A DNA stretch of 64,000 nt from assembly GCF_025153525.1 (NCBI RefSeq), contig NZ_JANZNR010000001.1, forward strand, positions 744,001 to 808,000, in the 5' to 3' direction. This stretch comes from Psychroserpens sp. SPM9. GTDB taxonomy: Bacteria > Bacteroidota > Bacteroidia > Flavobacteriales > Flavobacteriaceae. The notes beneath the pieces are model-generated. The model was not told where the DNA came from. It saw only the letters and a list, made by a program, of their open reading frames with translations, and searched no databases. The translations under genes were made by a program, and so were the position numbers. Each line of letters opens with the position of its first letter. Position 1 is the first letter of the stretch. Shown in pieces: positions 1-7,170 of the stretch.

Positions 1-2
1 AA

Positions 3-335
3 CTAGCTGGCCAAATAGATCTTAGCATCGAGAATGGTGTAAATATTGTGGCTAAAACCTCAAAAACGGATACCTTCGTACTGGTTTTAAAACCTTCAGG
101 AAATCCTATAGAATGGATTTTGTCAGCAATAACCGACCCACTATTACAAACGATAACGGCTGCATTTTCACCCTTAATTAGCACGTTATTTAATGGGTAT
201 TCCTATAATACAGGACCTTTACCTTCGATCCCAATTGCAATAGACGGCATTACACTTACAGCAACTCCAACAGGTGTGACACTAGGCGACTATAATGGTA
301 TGATGAGTGCCACAGGTAATATTAACATTTCATAA
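3..335 (+). CDS. Hypothetical protein, 5'-truncated by window edge
   Basis: The reading frame is open from the first bases of the window (it reads LAGQIDLSIENGVN before the first GTG at 48), so this is the 3' part of a longer gene and not a 95-residue protein starting at 48. The visible part is rich in Thr, Pro, Gly and Ile and ends SATGNINIS. I recognise no domain and see no membrane segment. It ends 17 nt before the metallo-hydrolase gene and is probably co-transcribed with it. Function unknown. Confidence 0.6.
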   Translation, partial: LAGQIDLSIENGVNIVAKTSKTDTFVLVLKPSGNPIEWILSAITDPLLQTITAAFSPLISTLFNGYSYNTGPLPSIPIAIDGITLTATPTGVTLGDYNGMMSATGNINIS

Positions 336-352
336 ATTAAAACCACAATATT

Positions 353-1384
353 ATGCCACCTACTACAAAATTTATGAGTTCAGGAAGTGTGAGTTCTGCA
401 AAAGCTATGACAGTCGATTTTATCAACGTTGGGCAAGGAAATGCTGTTCTGGTGAGTTTTCCAAATGGAAAATTTCTATTGGTTGACTGTGGTTCACAAA
501 AAACTAGTTTAAGTGGAAAGCCATTTACTCATGCAAGAGACTATATTACTAAAGTAACTAATGGCAGTCAAATTGATACCGTAGTTATTACTCATGGAGA
601 CACAGACCATACTGCTTTTATTCCCTATCTACAGGAAACTAAAAGTCCGGAATATGTATTTTATGGCGGAAAACGATCACATTTAGATGCCGATGTTTTA
701 AAATGGATTCAAGGTTTGGAAAAAACTAAAAAAAACGTGTTCTACTATAATAAAAATTATTCTTCTTTAGCTCCTGATGCCGAATATGGCTCACCGACCA
801 ATGATGGTGAACCTGAGGTTTACACCCTATCAGCAAACTTTGATGGAGGTGATCCTAATTCGAACAGTGTTGTTTTATTAATCGTTTATGGAAGTCAAGG
901 CGTGTTATTAACTGGTGACGCTGATGTATCTACCGAGAATTTTATTATTCAAAATATTCCAAAAGTCATTCTGAAACGATGTACATTGTTTATGCTAGCA
1001 CATCATGGGTCATATTATTCTACGGGTCAAGCTTTTCTAGATATTATTACACCAAATTTTTCTACAGTTTCTGCTAGTGGAACCAATAAAGCGTATGCAC
1101 ACCCAGATTGTATAATTATGGGTATGTTATCTAAAAAAGTTTTGGATGGTGCCATCAATCATGGAGTAATTTGTAGTGATGGTAAAAATTTACCTTATAA
1201 AAAATCGAACACAACCAAAGCTATAATAACAACGGCTACCAATGGAGATATTCGTTATGTAACGGATGGTACTAATTATAAAATTTTAGCTAGTTCTACT
1301 AATACTAATCGTTTTATGATGCCTATGGAAGAACGTGCCATATCAATTAAGGAAAACAAAAAAAGCCCAAACTATCATATCTAG
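353..1384 (+). CDS. MBL-fold metallo-hydrolase, ComEC/Rec2-like
   Basis: Metallo-beta-lactamase-fold hydrolase of the ComEC/Rec2 C-terminal type. Residues about 20-50 read DFINVGQGNAVLVSFPNGK and LLVDCGS, the usual first strands of that family. The metal motif THGDTDH is at residues 80-86, followed by LLTGDAD and LAHHGS further on. There are no membrane segments, so this is the soluble domain alone (343 residues) and not a DNA-uptake channel. The first codons may be over-called: M19 (MTVDFINVG) would also fit the fold. The neighbours are accessory genes. The substrate (nucleic acid, cyclic nucleotide or other) cannot be told from sequence. Confidence 0.8.
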   Translation: MPPTTKFMSSGSVSSAKAMTVDFINVGQGNAVLVSFPNGKFLLVDCGSQKTSLSGKPFTHARDYITKVTNGSQIDTVVITHGDTDHTAFIPYLQETKSPEYVFYGGKRSHLDADVLKWIQGLEKTKKNVFYYNKNYSSLAPDAEYGSPTNDGEPEVYTLSANFDGGDPNSNSVVLLIVYGSQGVLLTGDADVSTENFIIQNIPKVILKRCTLFMLAHHGSYYSTGQAFLDIITPNFSTVSASGTNKAYAHPDCIIMGMLSKKVLDGAINHGVICSDGKNLPYKKSNTTKAIITTATNGDIRYVTDGTNYKILASSTNTNRFMMPMEERAISIKENKKSPNYHI

Positions 1385-1393
1385 TTTGGGCTT
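1363..1393. terminator. Bidirectional terminator between MBL and ssb
   Basis: Perfect 12-bp inverted repeat AAGCCCAAACTA / TAGTTTGGGCTT with a 7-nt loop. The stop codon of the metallo-hydrolase gene lies in the right arm. An A-tract on the left and T/A on the right let it serve both convergent genes. Confidence 0.8.
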
Positions 1394-1406
1394 ATAAATT
1401 AATTGT

Positions 1407-1739
1407 TTATTTCCCTAACATTAAAAGTTCATTGCAAACAATTTCAGTCACATAACGTTTTTGACCATCTTTATCATCATAGCTTCTTGATGTTAATTTT
1501 CCTTCAATAGCAACCTCTTTTCCTTTGGTTACATATTTCTCAATAATTTCGGCGGTTTTACCCCAAGCGACTACATTGTGCCATTGCGTATCGGTTATCT
1601 TTTCGCCTTCTGCATTTTTATAGCTTTCATTTGTAGCTATTGAAAATTTGGCTAACATTTTTCCTGATTCAAGATTAATGATTTCTGGATCATTTCCTAA
1701 GTTTCCGATTAATTGTACTTTGTTTCTTAACGTATTCAT
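1407..1739 (-). CDS. ssb: Single-stranded DNA-binding protein (short, tailless)
   Basis: OB-fold SSB: it starts MNTLRNKVQLIGNLGNDPEI and contains the family signatures KFSIATNESYKN, WHNVVAWGKTAEI and GKEVAIEGKL. At 110 residues it holds only the OB domain and ends ELLMLGK. The acidic DDxPF-type tail that recruits replication partners in housekeeping SSBs is absent. Short SSBs like this are common on flavobacterial mobile elements, which fits the surrounding accessory genes. The start ATG at 1739 follows a run of phased TTTGTA repeats. Confidence 0.9.
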   Translation of the reverse strand: MNTLRNKVQLIGNLGNDPEIINLESGKMLAKFSIATNESYKNAEGEKITDTQWHNVVAWGKTAEIIEKYVTKGKEVAIEGKLTSRSYDDKDGQKRYVTEIVCNELLMLGK

Positions 1740-1840
1740 AAGATAAGGTTTTAATTATATTGAATGTCATTTGTTCGATTCAACACTGCAAATATGAAAC
1801 AGCTTGCAAATGTTAGTCGGTAGTTACTTGCTTAAAATCG

Positions 1841-1876
1841 TTTGTAAATGTTTGTAGTCGTTTGTACATGTTTGTA
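1841..1876. repeat. Four TTTGTA repeats with exact 10-bp phasing upstream of ssb
   Basis: TTTGTA occurs at 1841, 1851, 1861 and 1871, so once per helical turn. The block can also be read as two 20-bp tandem units (1839-1858 and 1859-1878) with 17/20 identity. It lies in the 369-nt gap 1740-2108 between ssb and the small gene at 2109. I see nothing else definite in that gap. The repeats could be an operator or a replication-type iteron; this is inference from position and phasing only. Confidence 0.55.
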
Positions 1877-2108
1877 AGTTTTTGACCCACGGCATCTATA
1901 TACAATTTACCACAAGTTTCTAAAGTTTGATTTATAAGTGAAGATTATCACTTTTTTTGAAGTACGTAATTCATTTAACCCTCTACCGTTTACCGCTAAT
2001 TCAGTAAATCTGAGATTGAGCATCTTGCCGACCATTCAAGGTCTAATTAAACTATTACAGTCAATGAACTTGACAAACTACATCTATAATTCTACTAACA
2101 TTATAGAC

Positions 2109-2228
2109 TTATTTGTCCTTTTTGTCCTCTTTAGGTTGAGGAATAGACACTTTTAGAACATCGTCTAATGTGCCTCTTATTTTTAAGCTGTCTTTTTCGA
2201 CTGGCTTTTTTTCTTTCTCGTTATTCAT
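2109..2228 (-). CDS. Small charged protein, 39 aa
   Basis: Open frame of 39 codons from ATG at 2228 to TAA at 2109. It is Lys/Glu/Asp-rich: it starts MNNEKEKKPVEKDSLKIRG, continues with TLDDVLKVSIPQ and ends KEDKKDK. It lies 11 nt downstream of the NYN gene on the same strand, so it probably forms an operon with it. The middle TLDDVLKVS stretch is the only part that looks structured. The plus-strand frame over the same DNA is a less convincing antisense reading. No function is recognised. Confidence 0.5.
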   Translation of the reverse strand: MNNEKEKKPVEKDSLKIRGTLDDVLKVSIPQPKEDKKDK

Positions 2229-2239
2229 GTTATTAAGTA

Positions 2240-2902
2240 TTAAACCGCCCACTCAATAGGCTTTCTGAATTTAACATCTTCAACCTCAACTACATCATCT
2301 AGCATGGATTTATTCCATCTCGGCTTATATTTACCCATATCAATAACCGTACACCCAAAATTTTGCAAGGGACTTGCAAATTGGGTCGGAGGGAATAAAA
2401 TCATTTGCTCAACTTCTTTATGAATCGTATTTATTAATCTTAGTGGTGGTAAAAAATCACTGTCAGCTGATACAAGAACAACCTTATCACAAGATTTATT
2501 ATAAGAATCTTCAATCATTTTAACCGCTAAATTAACATCTGTTTCTTTCTCTTCCCAGTGCATATAATTTCCTCCACAACCACTTCTTACTCTACATGTC
2601 ATTGGTTTATCTGTATATCTTCCATAATGAATTTTAAGTTTGTCTTTATTGATTTTTTTATTTATTTCCATCAACATATTTTGACGCTTGGTTTTACCAT
2701 AATTTTTAGGTCTTGCAGTAAAATACCTAACCAAAGTAAGCTCTTCATCTTCTTTTAAAAATTGTTCAAATAGGGAAACAAAATCAATCCAGTAAAACTT
2801 TCTCCAATCAGGTTTATGTTTTGACATTCCTTTAATTCCGTAATAAAAATTGAAGCCATCTACATAAAATGTTACTCTTTTTTTTTGCATAAGTATCTGC
2901 AT
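2240..2902 (-). CDS. NYN (PIN-like) domain protein
   Basis: NYN/LabA-type putative RNase of the PIN-like fold. The N-terminus has VTFYVDGFNFYYGIKG with the first acidic residue. ETDVNLAVKMIEDSY and VVLVSADSDFLPPL supply the later conserved acidic residues. Length (220 aa) is normal for the family. NYN proteins are predicted metal-dependent ribonucleases. A 39-aa protein follows in the same transcription unit. The start at 2902 precedes two close internal Met codons, so it is uncertain by a few residues. Confidence 0.85.
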   Translation of the reverse strand: MQILMQKKRVTFYVDGFNFYYGIKGMSKHKPDWRKFYWIDFVSLFEQFLKEDEELTLVRYFTARPKNYGKTKRQNMLMEINKKINKDKLKIHYGRYTDKPMTCRVRSGCGGNYMHWEEKETDVNLAVKMIEDSYNKSCDKVVLVSADSDFLPPLRLINTIHKEVEQMILFPPTQFASPLQNFGCTVIDMGKYKPRWNKSMLDDVVEVEDVKFRKPIEWAV

Positions 2903-2962
2903 TAAAATTATTTACACCAAAGATATATTAAAAAATAAAATATGTATAGGAAAGTATAAAAC

Positions 2963-2988
2963 AAAAAAAAGCCCCTTGTTTCAGAGGC
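2963..2988 (-). terminator. Rho-independent terminator, minus strand
   Basis: Read on the minus strand: GCCTCT, six-base loop, AGGGGC (one G-U pair), then eight T. It would stop transcription coming from the transposase side before the NYN gene. A second perfect 8-bp inverted repeat, CTAAAGTA / TACTTTAG (2992-3013), sits directly upstream of it. Confidence 0.65.
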
Positions 2989-3070
2989 TGACTAAAGTAA
3001 TAGAATACTTTAGGGTGCGTGCTACTACATCTGAGTAACAGTACAAATATACAAATAATATGTTAAACTT

Positions 3071-3134
3071 TATGCATTTAATCGATAAAATATGTACTTC
3101 AGCAGAAATATATGCATTTCATCGAGTGATATGT
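3071..3134. repeat. Imperfect direct repeat pair downstream of transposase
   Basis: Two related units of about 24 nt, at 3071-3095 and 3111-3134, share TATGCATTT, then ATCGA, then ATATGT, and are 40 bp apart start to start. They lie between the transposase stop and the terminator at 2963. They could be protein-binding sites or part of an element end. No inverted copy was found on the other side of the transposase. Confidence 0.45.
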
Positions 3135-3160
3135 TTTTTTAACACTTGTTTTAACAATTA

Positions 3161-4099
3161 TTACAAATCATTTATTAATCGTTTGTAACTCAAAACACTC
3201 TCACTCTCAACCAAAAACTTCTCAAAACGCTCTTGACTAGATAATGTACGAGTATTAAAACGCGCGCTAAATTCATCTAAATAACGCTCTAAATGTTTCT
3301 CGCTTACTTGGTGGTATACACCGTATAAACCACGCTTTAAAACGCTCCAAAAGTTCTCTATTGAATTCGTGTGAACGTTCCCCTCAACATAAATATTAAG
3401 TGAGTGTTTAACGTTGTCATGTGTATAACTCTTTTTTAAGTGATTATAAACTGGTGCTTCATCTGAATATATCGTAGAACCTTTAGGAACATGCTTACTA
3501 ATTAAACTCCCAACATTGTTTAAATCAGCACTAGGTACATGCTTTAAAACAACTTTACCATTTCGCTCAATGATACCTATTACCATTTTCTTTGGTTGGT
3601 ACGGTTTACCTTCGTTGGTAAATCTGTAATCCTCTTTAGAGCGTTTTTTACCGTAATGTCTGTTTTTGTTGTTTCCGCCAATATAAGCCTCGTCAACTTC
3701 TACCATATTATTTTCTCCTAACATTTGCGGAGACTTCTCTTTTAGCATTTCTCTAATTCTATGTAATACGTGCCAAGCTGTTTTTTGTGTGATGCCTAAA
3801 TCTAAAGCAAGCTGAACAGAACTAATCCCTTTTTTATGTGTTGTAGCTAAAAATATAGCTGCAAACCATATTCTTAAAGGAATATTAGAATTATGAAAGA
3901 TCGTTCCAGTAGTGACTGTGAAATCCTTTCTACATTCTTTATCACCACATCTAAAGCCTCTTTTAGTTGTATAAACTTTTAAACTCCCGCAATGCGGACA
4001 TGCCTCTTCTCCATTCCAACGGATTTGTTGGTAGTAGTCTCTACATGTTGATTCTTCTTTGAAGTAATCTAAAAGCTGCGGAAGTGATTTAAAGTTCAT
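3161..4099 (-). CDS. IS1595-family (ISXO2-like) transposase
   Basis: DDE-type transposase of the IS1595/ISXO2 class. An N-terminal zinc ribbon (CPHCG ... CGDKEC) precedes a helix-turn-helix-like region (LALDLGITQKTAWHVLHRI). Acidic catalytic positions lie in MVEVDEAYIGG and TIYSDEAPVY, followed by HTNSIENFWSVLKRGLYGV. I place the start at ATG 4099 (MNFKSLPQLLDYF, 312 aa). An in-frame TTG at 4123 would add eight residues without support. The gene is intact, so it may be active, but I could not define terminal inverted repeats or a target duplication. Confidence 0.9.
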   Translation of the reverse strand: MNFKSLPQLLDYFKEESTCRDYYQQIRWNGEEACPHCGSLKVYTTKRGFRCGDKECRKDFTVTTGTIFHNSNIPLRIWFAAIFLATTHKKGISSVQLALDLGITQKTAWHVLHRIREMLKEKSPQMLGENNMVEVDEAYIGGNNKNRHYGKKRSKEDYRFTNEGKPYQPKKMVIGIIERNGKVVLKHVPSADLNNVGSLISKHVPKGSTIYSDEAPVYNHLKKSYTHDNVKHSLNIYVEGNVHTNSIENFWSVLKRGLYGVYHQVSEKHLERYLDEFSARFNTRTLSSQERFEKFLVESESVLSYKRLINDL

Positions 4100-4128
4100 G
4101 GTTGTTGGTTTTGATATATACAAATATA

Positions 4129-4187
4129 TACGTATTATTTTGCAATATCAAATATATTTGCATTTATTTACGTATTATATTGTAATT
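4129..4187. repeat. Direct repeats in the divergent transposase / small-gene promoter region
   Basis: TACGTATTAT occurs at 4129 and again at 4169, each followed by a related TTTTGCAATA or ATTGTAATT, exactly 40 bp apart. Read on the minus strand, two TATATTTG boxes (TAnnTTTG -7 type) lie here, which fits a promoter for the transposase. The repeats may be operators controlling the divergent gene pair. Confidence 0.4.
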
Positions 4188-4204
4188 ATTTATAAATTTG
4201 TATT

Positions 4205-4417
4205 GTGATTAGAGACTTGAAAAGTTTATATGCTGTTATAGTTGAAAACAAAGTCGTTGTCTTTGAGACTAATCTTAAACTATTTGTTGAGAAGTTTAAC
4301 GAATTGGAAAAAGAATCGAGAAATTACGACTACTATTATAGACAGTTTAAGAAAAAAGAAACACTAGAGTTTGAAAATACTAATGGTGTCAAATATCACT
4401 TACAAAAACTTTTGTAG
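4205..4417 (+). CDS. Hypothetical protein, 70 aa
   Basis: Small charged protein starting at GTG 4205 (MIRDLKSLYAVIVENK...). It is rich in Lys, Glu, Phe and Tyr and has no membrane segment or known motif. A TAAATTTG box ends four nt before the start codon, so the transcript would be nearly leaderless. The gene runs divergently from the transposase and ends just before a good terminator (4432-4463), which supports it being real. Function unknown. Confidence 0.5.
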   Translation: MIRDLKSLYAVIVENKVVVFETNLKLFVEKFNELEKESRNYDYYYRQFKKKETLEFENTNGVKYHLQKLL

Positions 4418-4431
4418 TTTTGTAAAATACA

Positions 4432-4463
4432 AAAACGCCAGAGGGTTCAGTCAATGGCGTTTT
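4432..4463 (+). terminator. Terminator after the 70-aa gene
   Basis: Perfect 9-bp inverted repeat AAAACGCCA / TGGCGTTTT with a 14-nt loop, 14 nt after the stop codon of the small gene. From here to 4649 I see only a doubtful 26-codon frame (4500-4580) and no clear gene. Confidence 0.7.
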
Positions 4464-4649
4464 AATAGTAATCTTTTGTAGTGTTTAGGATTTTTGGTTA
4501 TGAATCAAGCCCTAATATCTCTTGCAGCGATGTATATATTTGCAAAGCCTTTCGATTACTTGGTAAATAAAAGAGGTTGAGTATACTAAACTCGATTTAG
4601 GAATGGCTAATGAGACCATCTTCAACCCCTCTCTCATCTACGGTATTTT

Positions 4650-4672
4650 AAAGCATCCTATTAGGATGCTTT
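4650..4672. terminator. Hairpin at the 3' end of the winged-helix gene
   Basis: Perfect 9-bp inverted repeat AAAGCATCC / GGATGCTTT with a 5-nt loop, flanked by A and T runs. It directly abuts the stop codon (4673) of the minus-strand gene and can terminate in both directions. Confidence 0.75.
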
Positions 4673-5083
4673 TTAATTATATACATTGTTACTCGGTTTA
4701 ACAAAATATCTATATTTCTTACCTACTTTAGTTGCCCCAATAATTCCATCACGATAAAGTCTAGAAAGTTTTATTGTAGCAATATTAAAGGCTTTAGACT
4801 CATCAAACTCATTATCTAAAGACAATAGGGTTTTAGCAACATCTTCTGCTGTACCTTTAGTTATATGTTTTAAAGCATAAAGCACTTTTTCTTTCTGAAC
4901 CCATTCTTGATCGTATCCGTCACTCATAGCTGTAAAATCATGAGCAGGCTCATTAAAAGGGATTGATGTTTGAGGTTTAGAATCTGCCTCATATCGCTTC
5001 TTAAGAAGTCTTACTGCCTCTAAAGTAGCAACCAAATCTTTTTCTTCTTGCAATAGCTGTTTGTAGAATAGTTCCTTGTTCAT
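4673..5083 (-). CDS. Winged-helix-like hypothetical protein
   Basis: 136-residue protein with two parts. Residues 1-35 form a charged, probably coiled helix (LLQEEKDLVATLEAVRLLKK). Residues about 65-130 look like a winged helix (VLYALKHITKGTAEDVAKTL, then IATIKLSRLYRDGIIGATK and KKYRYFV). DNA binding is likely but the target is unknown. It stands alone between a terminator and a tRNA at the edge of the accessory region, so it is probably an element-borne gene. Confidence 0.65.
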   Translation of the reverse strand: MNKELFYKQLLQEEKDLVATLEAVRLLKKRYEADSKPQTSIPFNEPAHDFTAMSDGYDQEWVQKEKVLYALKHITKGTAEDVAKTLLSLDNEFDESKAFNIATIKLSRLYRDGIIGATKVGKKYRYFVKPSNNVYN

Positions 5084-5120
5084 GTCGTTTATTTTTAGTA
5101 TATTTGACTCTTATAATTAG

Positions 5121-5194
5121 AGTCGGTGGCGGGATTCGAACCCGCTAATCCTCTCCTGCAAAAAGAGACACCTTAACCGTTTGGTTACACCGAC
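5121..5194 (-). tRNA. tRNA, probably tRNA-Cys(GCA)
   Basis: Cloverleaf on the minus strand: acceptor GTCGGTG/CACCGAC, D arm ACC...GGT with GG in the loop, T arm GCGGG-TTCGAAT-CCCGC, discriminator T, no CCA. The anticodon arm is ambiguous because it is a run of pyrimidines facing purines. A GCA (Cys) register gives TTGCAGG as loop with a purine at 37. TTG (Gln) and TGC (Ala) registers also pair. The U73 discriminator is typical of Cys and argues for GCA. Its 3' end faces the accessory genes, as expected for an integration site. Confidence 0.75.
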
Positions 5195-5420
5195 AACAAT
5201 TGTATTTTATCAAAGAAAAATAGGATGTTAATAGTTTCTCAGGACTAGCATCCTTTTTTTTATTCCTTCTTGTCTACAAAGCTACAAAATATTATTGAAT
5301 AACATAGAAAGTAAAACAAATTTTTTTGTATTTATTTTTATTTCACTTTATTTAAAAAAATAAGTACGTAAAATTCACACTATCCTAGTGTTTACATGAC
5401 AAATACAATTTTACAAAATA

Positions 5421-5515
5421 GTTTTGTTGTGTATAACAAAACATACAAATAGAGTTATTTAGTGTTAAATAGTATTGTTTTTATATACTTTGCTTATATC
5501 TAAATAACTCTATTT
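5421..5515. repeat. Two inverted repeats in the 443-nt gap before the lipoprotein
   Basis: First repeat: GTTTTGTT / AACAAAAC (5421-5442), 8 bp, 6-nt loop. Second: a perfect 16-bp pair at 5447-5462 and 5500-5515, reading AAATAGAGTTATTTAG and its reverse complement, enclosing 37 nt with a promoter-like TATATACTTTG. A weak hairpin with a T run (AGGATG/CATCCT, 5222-5260) is the only other thing I see in 5195-5637. The long repeat may be a regulator site, a recombination site or a stable hairpin. Confidence 0.6.
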
Positions 5516-5637
5516 AATATAATCAATCTATAAAGTTTATCAAGTACTTTGTGGTAAGTAGTATATAGATGCCTGACCCACAACCTTTTAACTCAAATAA
5601 GCCTCTTTTTAAAATAAAACACTTATCTTTAATTATC

Positions 5638-6747
5638 ATGAAGTTTTATAATCAATATCGTTTATATTTTATCCTTTTTTTGCTTTTGGGATGCTCAAAA
5701 CCAGATGTAGCGCCCTCTTCAACTTATAATGACAATGACAACGAAACAGGCGGTGGTTCTAATAACTCAAACCCTTCTGGATTAACCATTGATAATGAGT
5801 TACGGCCTTTTTATGATAGCTTTATTGAAGCCATGCAAGAACGTGGGCAAAACTTAGGAGACTTACCAATAAGTATCGAATTCGTCAATCAAATATCGGC
5901 CCCAAACAGCAGTCAATTTTGTGCTTACGGCTATCCTAATTTTAATAATACAGGAGCCGCAAGAGTGGAAGTCATAAATTCATTTGGTTGTTGGGATCGA
6001 TGGACAAGCATTCAAAAAGAAAATTTAATGTATCATGAGTTTGGCCATGCGCTCCTATCTAGAGGTCATATGGCAGGTTATTTGCCCAATGGCTCCGAAC
6101 GCTCTTTAATGTGTAGCAGTAGCGATTGTAATAATTACCGAGTCTATACGGTGTATCAAGAAGTACAAAGAGATTATTATTTAGATGAATTGTTAAACAT
6201 AGGCATTGCCATTCCTGATTGGGCTGTAGAAAAAAACTATACCGCAACATTACTCGAGGATTCATTTTCAGATATCCAAGACTGGGAATTTGAAACCGAA
6301 ACCGTCAACGGAGAGAGTAGCACAAACCCGTATACTTTTTTTATAGAAGATACTGAATATTTTTCACCTCCGTTTGCGCTCGGGATAGCTTCAGAAAGTA
6401 ACTCAGAAACTGCAACTTATGGCCATTGGTATAAGGATTATACGATTGATAATAGTAACGACTGTTCGAATCTTATCGTAAAAACGGACCTAAAGTACAA
6501 TGGTTTAAATGAAGGTTTATTTGCGGTTATTGTAGACCTTTATGATACCGTTGATACCGATTTAGAGTTTGCTCAATATTATACTATTTTAGATACTAAT
6601 TCGTCAACAACTGTTTTTGAAAACTTCGAAACTAATGTCATTTGTATTCCAAATGAAACCACTAAATTTAGAGTTAGGTTTTATCTAGAAACACAATCGG
6701 CTTCAACAGTTTATATTGATAATCTTGAAGTTGATTTATACGAATAA
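5638..6747 (+). CDS. Putative zinc metalloprotease lipoprotein
   Basis: Secreted lipoprotein with a probable metalloprotease domain. I chose ATG 5638 because it gives a signal peptide with a lipobox (FLLLGC, Cys at residue 17); the in-frame ATG at 5569 puts 23 odd residues before it. An Asn/Asp/Gly-rich linker follows, then a domain with the zinc motif HEFGHALLSRGH and a later SLMCSSSDC turn. The third His is spaced one residue further than in classical metzincins. The C-terminal 150 residues look like a beta-sandwich, binding-type domain. Protease activity is inferred from HExxH only. Confidence 0.7.
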   Translation: MKFYNQYRLYFILFLLLGCSKPDVAPSSTYNDNDNETGGGSNNSNPSGLTIDNELRPFYDSFIEAMQERGQNLGDLPISIEFVNQISAPNSSQFCAYGYPNFNNTGAARVEVINSFGCWDRWTSIQKENLMYHEFGHALLSRGHMAGYLPNGSERSLMCSSSDCNNYRVYTVYQEVQRDYYLDELLNIGIAIPDWAVEKNYTATLLEDSFSDIQDWEFETETVNGESSTNPYTFFIEDTEYFSPPFALGIASESNSETATYGHWYKDYTIDNSNDCSNLIVKTDLKYNGLNEGLFAVIVDLYDTVDTDLEFAQYYTILDTNSSTTVFENFETNVICIPNETTKFRVRFYLETQSASTVYIDNLEVDLYE

Positions 6748-6761
6748 ATTAGATATAGATT

Positions 6762-7112
6762 ATGCAAAAACAATGTCCAGAATGTGGCACCAAGATCGTC
6801 GGTAGAATTGATAAGAAATTCTGTAGTGATGCCTGCCGAAATTCCTATAATAATGCCATTAATAAGGATTCTAAAAACTTGATTAGAAACACTAATAATC
6901 GCCTTCGGAAAAACTATCGCATCCTGGAAGCACTCAACCCTGAACAAAAGAAAAAAGTCTCCAGAGCACGACTCATTGAACAAGGATTTGATTTTAATTA
7001 TTTTACGAGTATCTACACCACAAAAGCAGGTACAATCTACTATTTTGTGTACGACCAAGGGTATTTACCTCTGGAAGAAGATTACTTTGCCCTTGTTAAA
7101 CGAGACAGTTAA
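6762..7112 (+). CDS. Zinc-ribbon hypothetical protein
   Basis: 116-residue protein. The N-terminus carries a zinc ribbon, CPECGTKIVGRIDKKFCSDAC, that is CxxC...CxxxC. The remainder is mostly helical, basic in its middle part, and ends in an acidic region. This arrangement is common in small conserved flavobacterial proteins of unknown role. It lies 14 nt after the lipoprotein gene but the two products have no obvious link. Confidence 0.7.
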   Translation: MQKQCPECGTKIVGRIDKKFCSDACRNSYNNAINKDSKNLIRNTNNRLRKNYRILEALNPEQKKKVSRARLIEQGFDFNYFTSIYTTKAGTIYYFVYDQGYLPLEEDYFALVKRDS

Positions 7113-7170
7113 TTTACTGTAACAATTGCATAAATCTCACGACCTATAAGCACTAACCTATCCTTCTTAA

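Noticed and set aside
1938-2156. 72-codon plus-strand frame
   Set aside because: It overlaps the minus-strand 39-aa frame, has low-complexity composition and no recognisable features; the minus-strand reading has better context behind the NYN gene.
2558-2758. Plus-strand frame inside the NYN gene
   Set aside because: Antisense shadow of a well-supported NYN coding region.
2903-4204. Terminal inverted repeats and target duplication of the IS1595-type element
   Set aside because: No matching inverted ends found around the transposase; only direct-repeat pairs, so no element boundaries are claimed.
4500-4580. 26-codon frame MNQALISLAAMYIFAKPFDY...
   Set aside because: No promoter, no ribosome-binding context and no homologue recognised; cannot be told from chance.
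5447-5515. Definite phase-variable invertible promoter
   Set aside because: The enclosed segment (37 nt) is much shorter than known invertible promoters and no invertase gene is adjacent; kept only as a finding.
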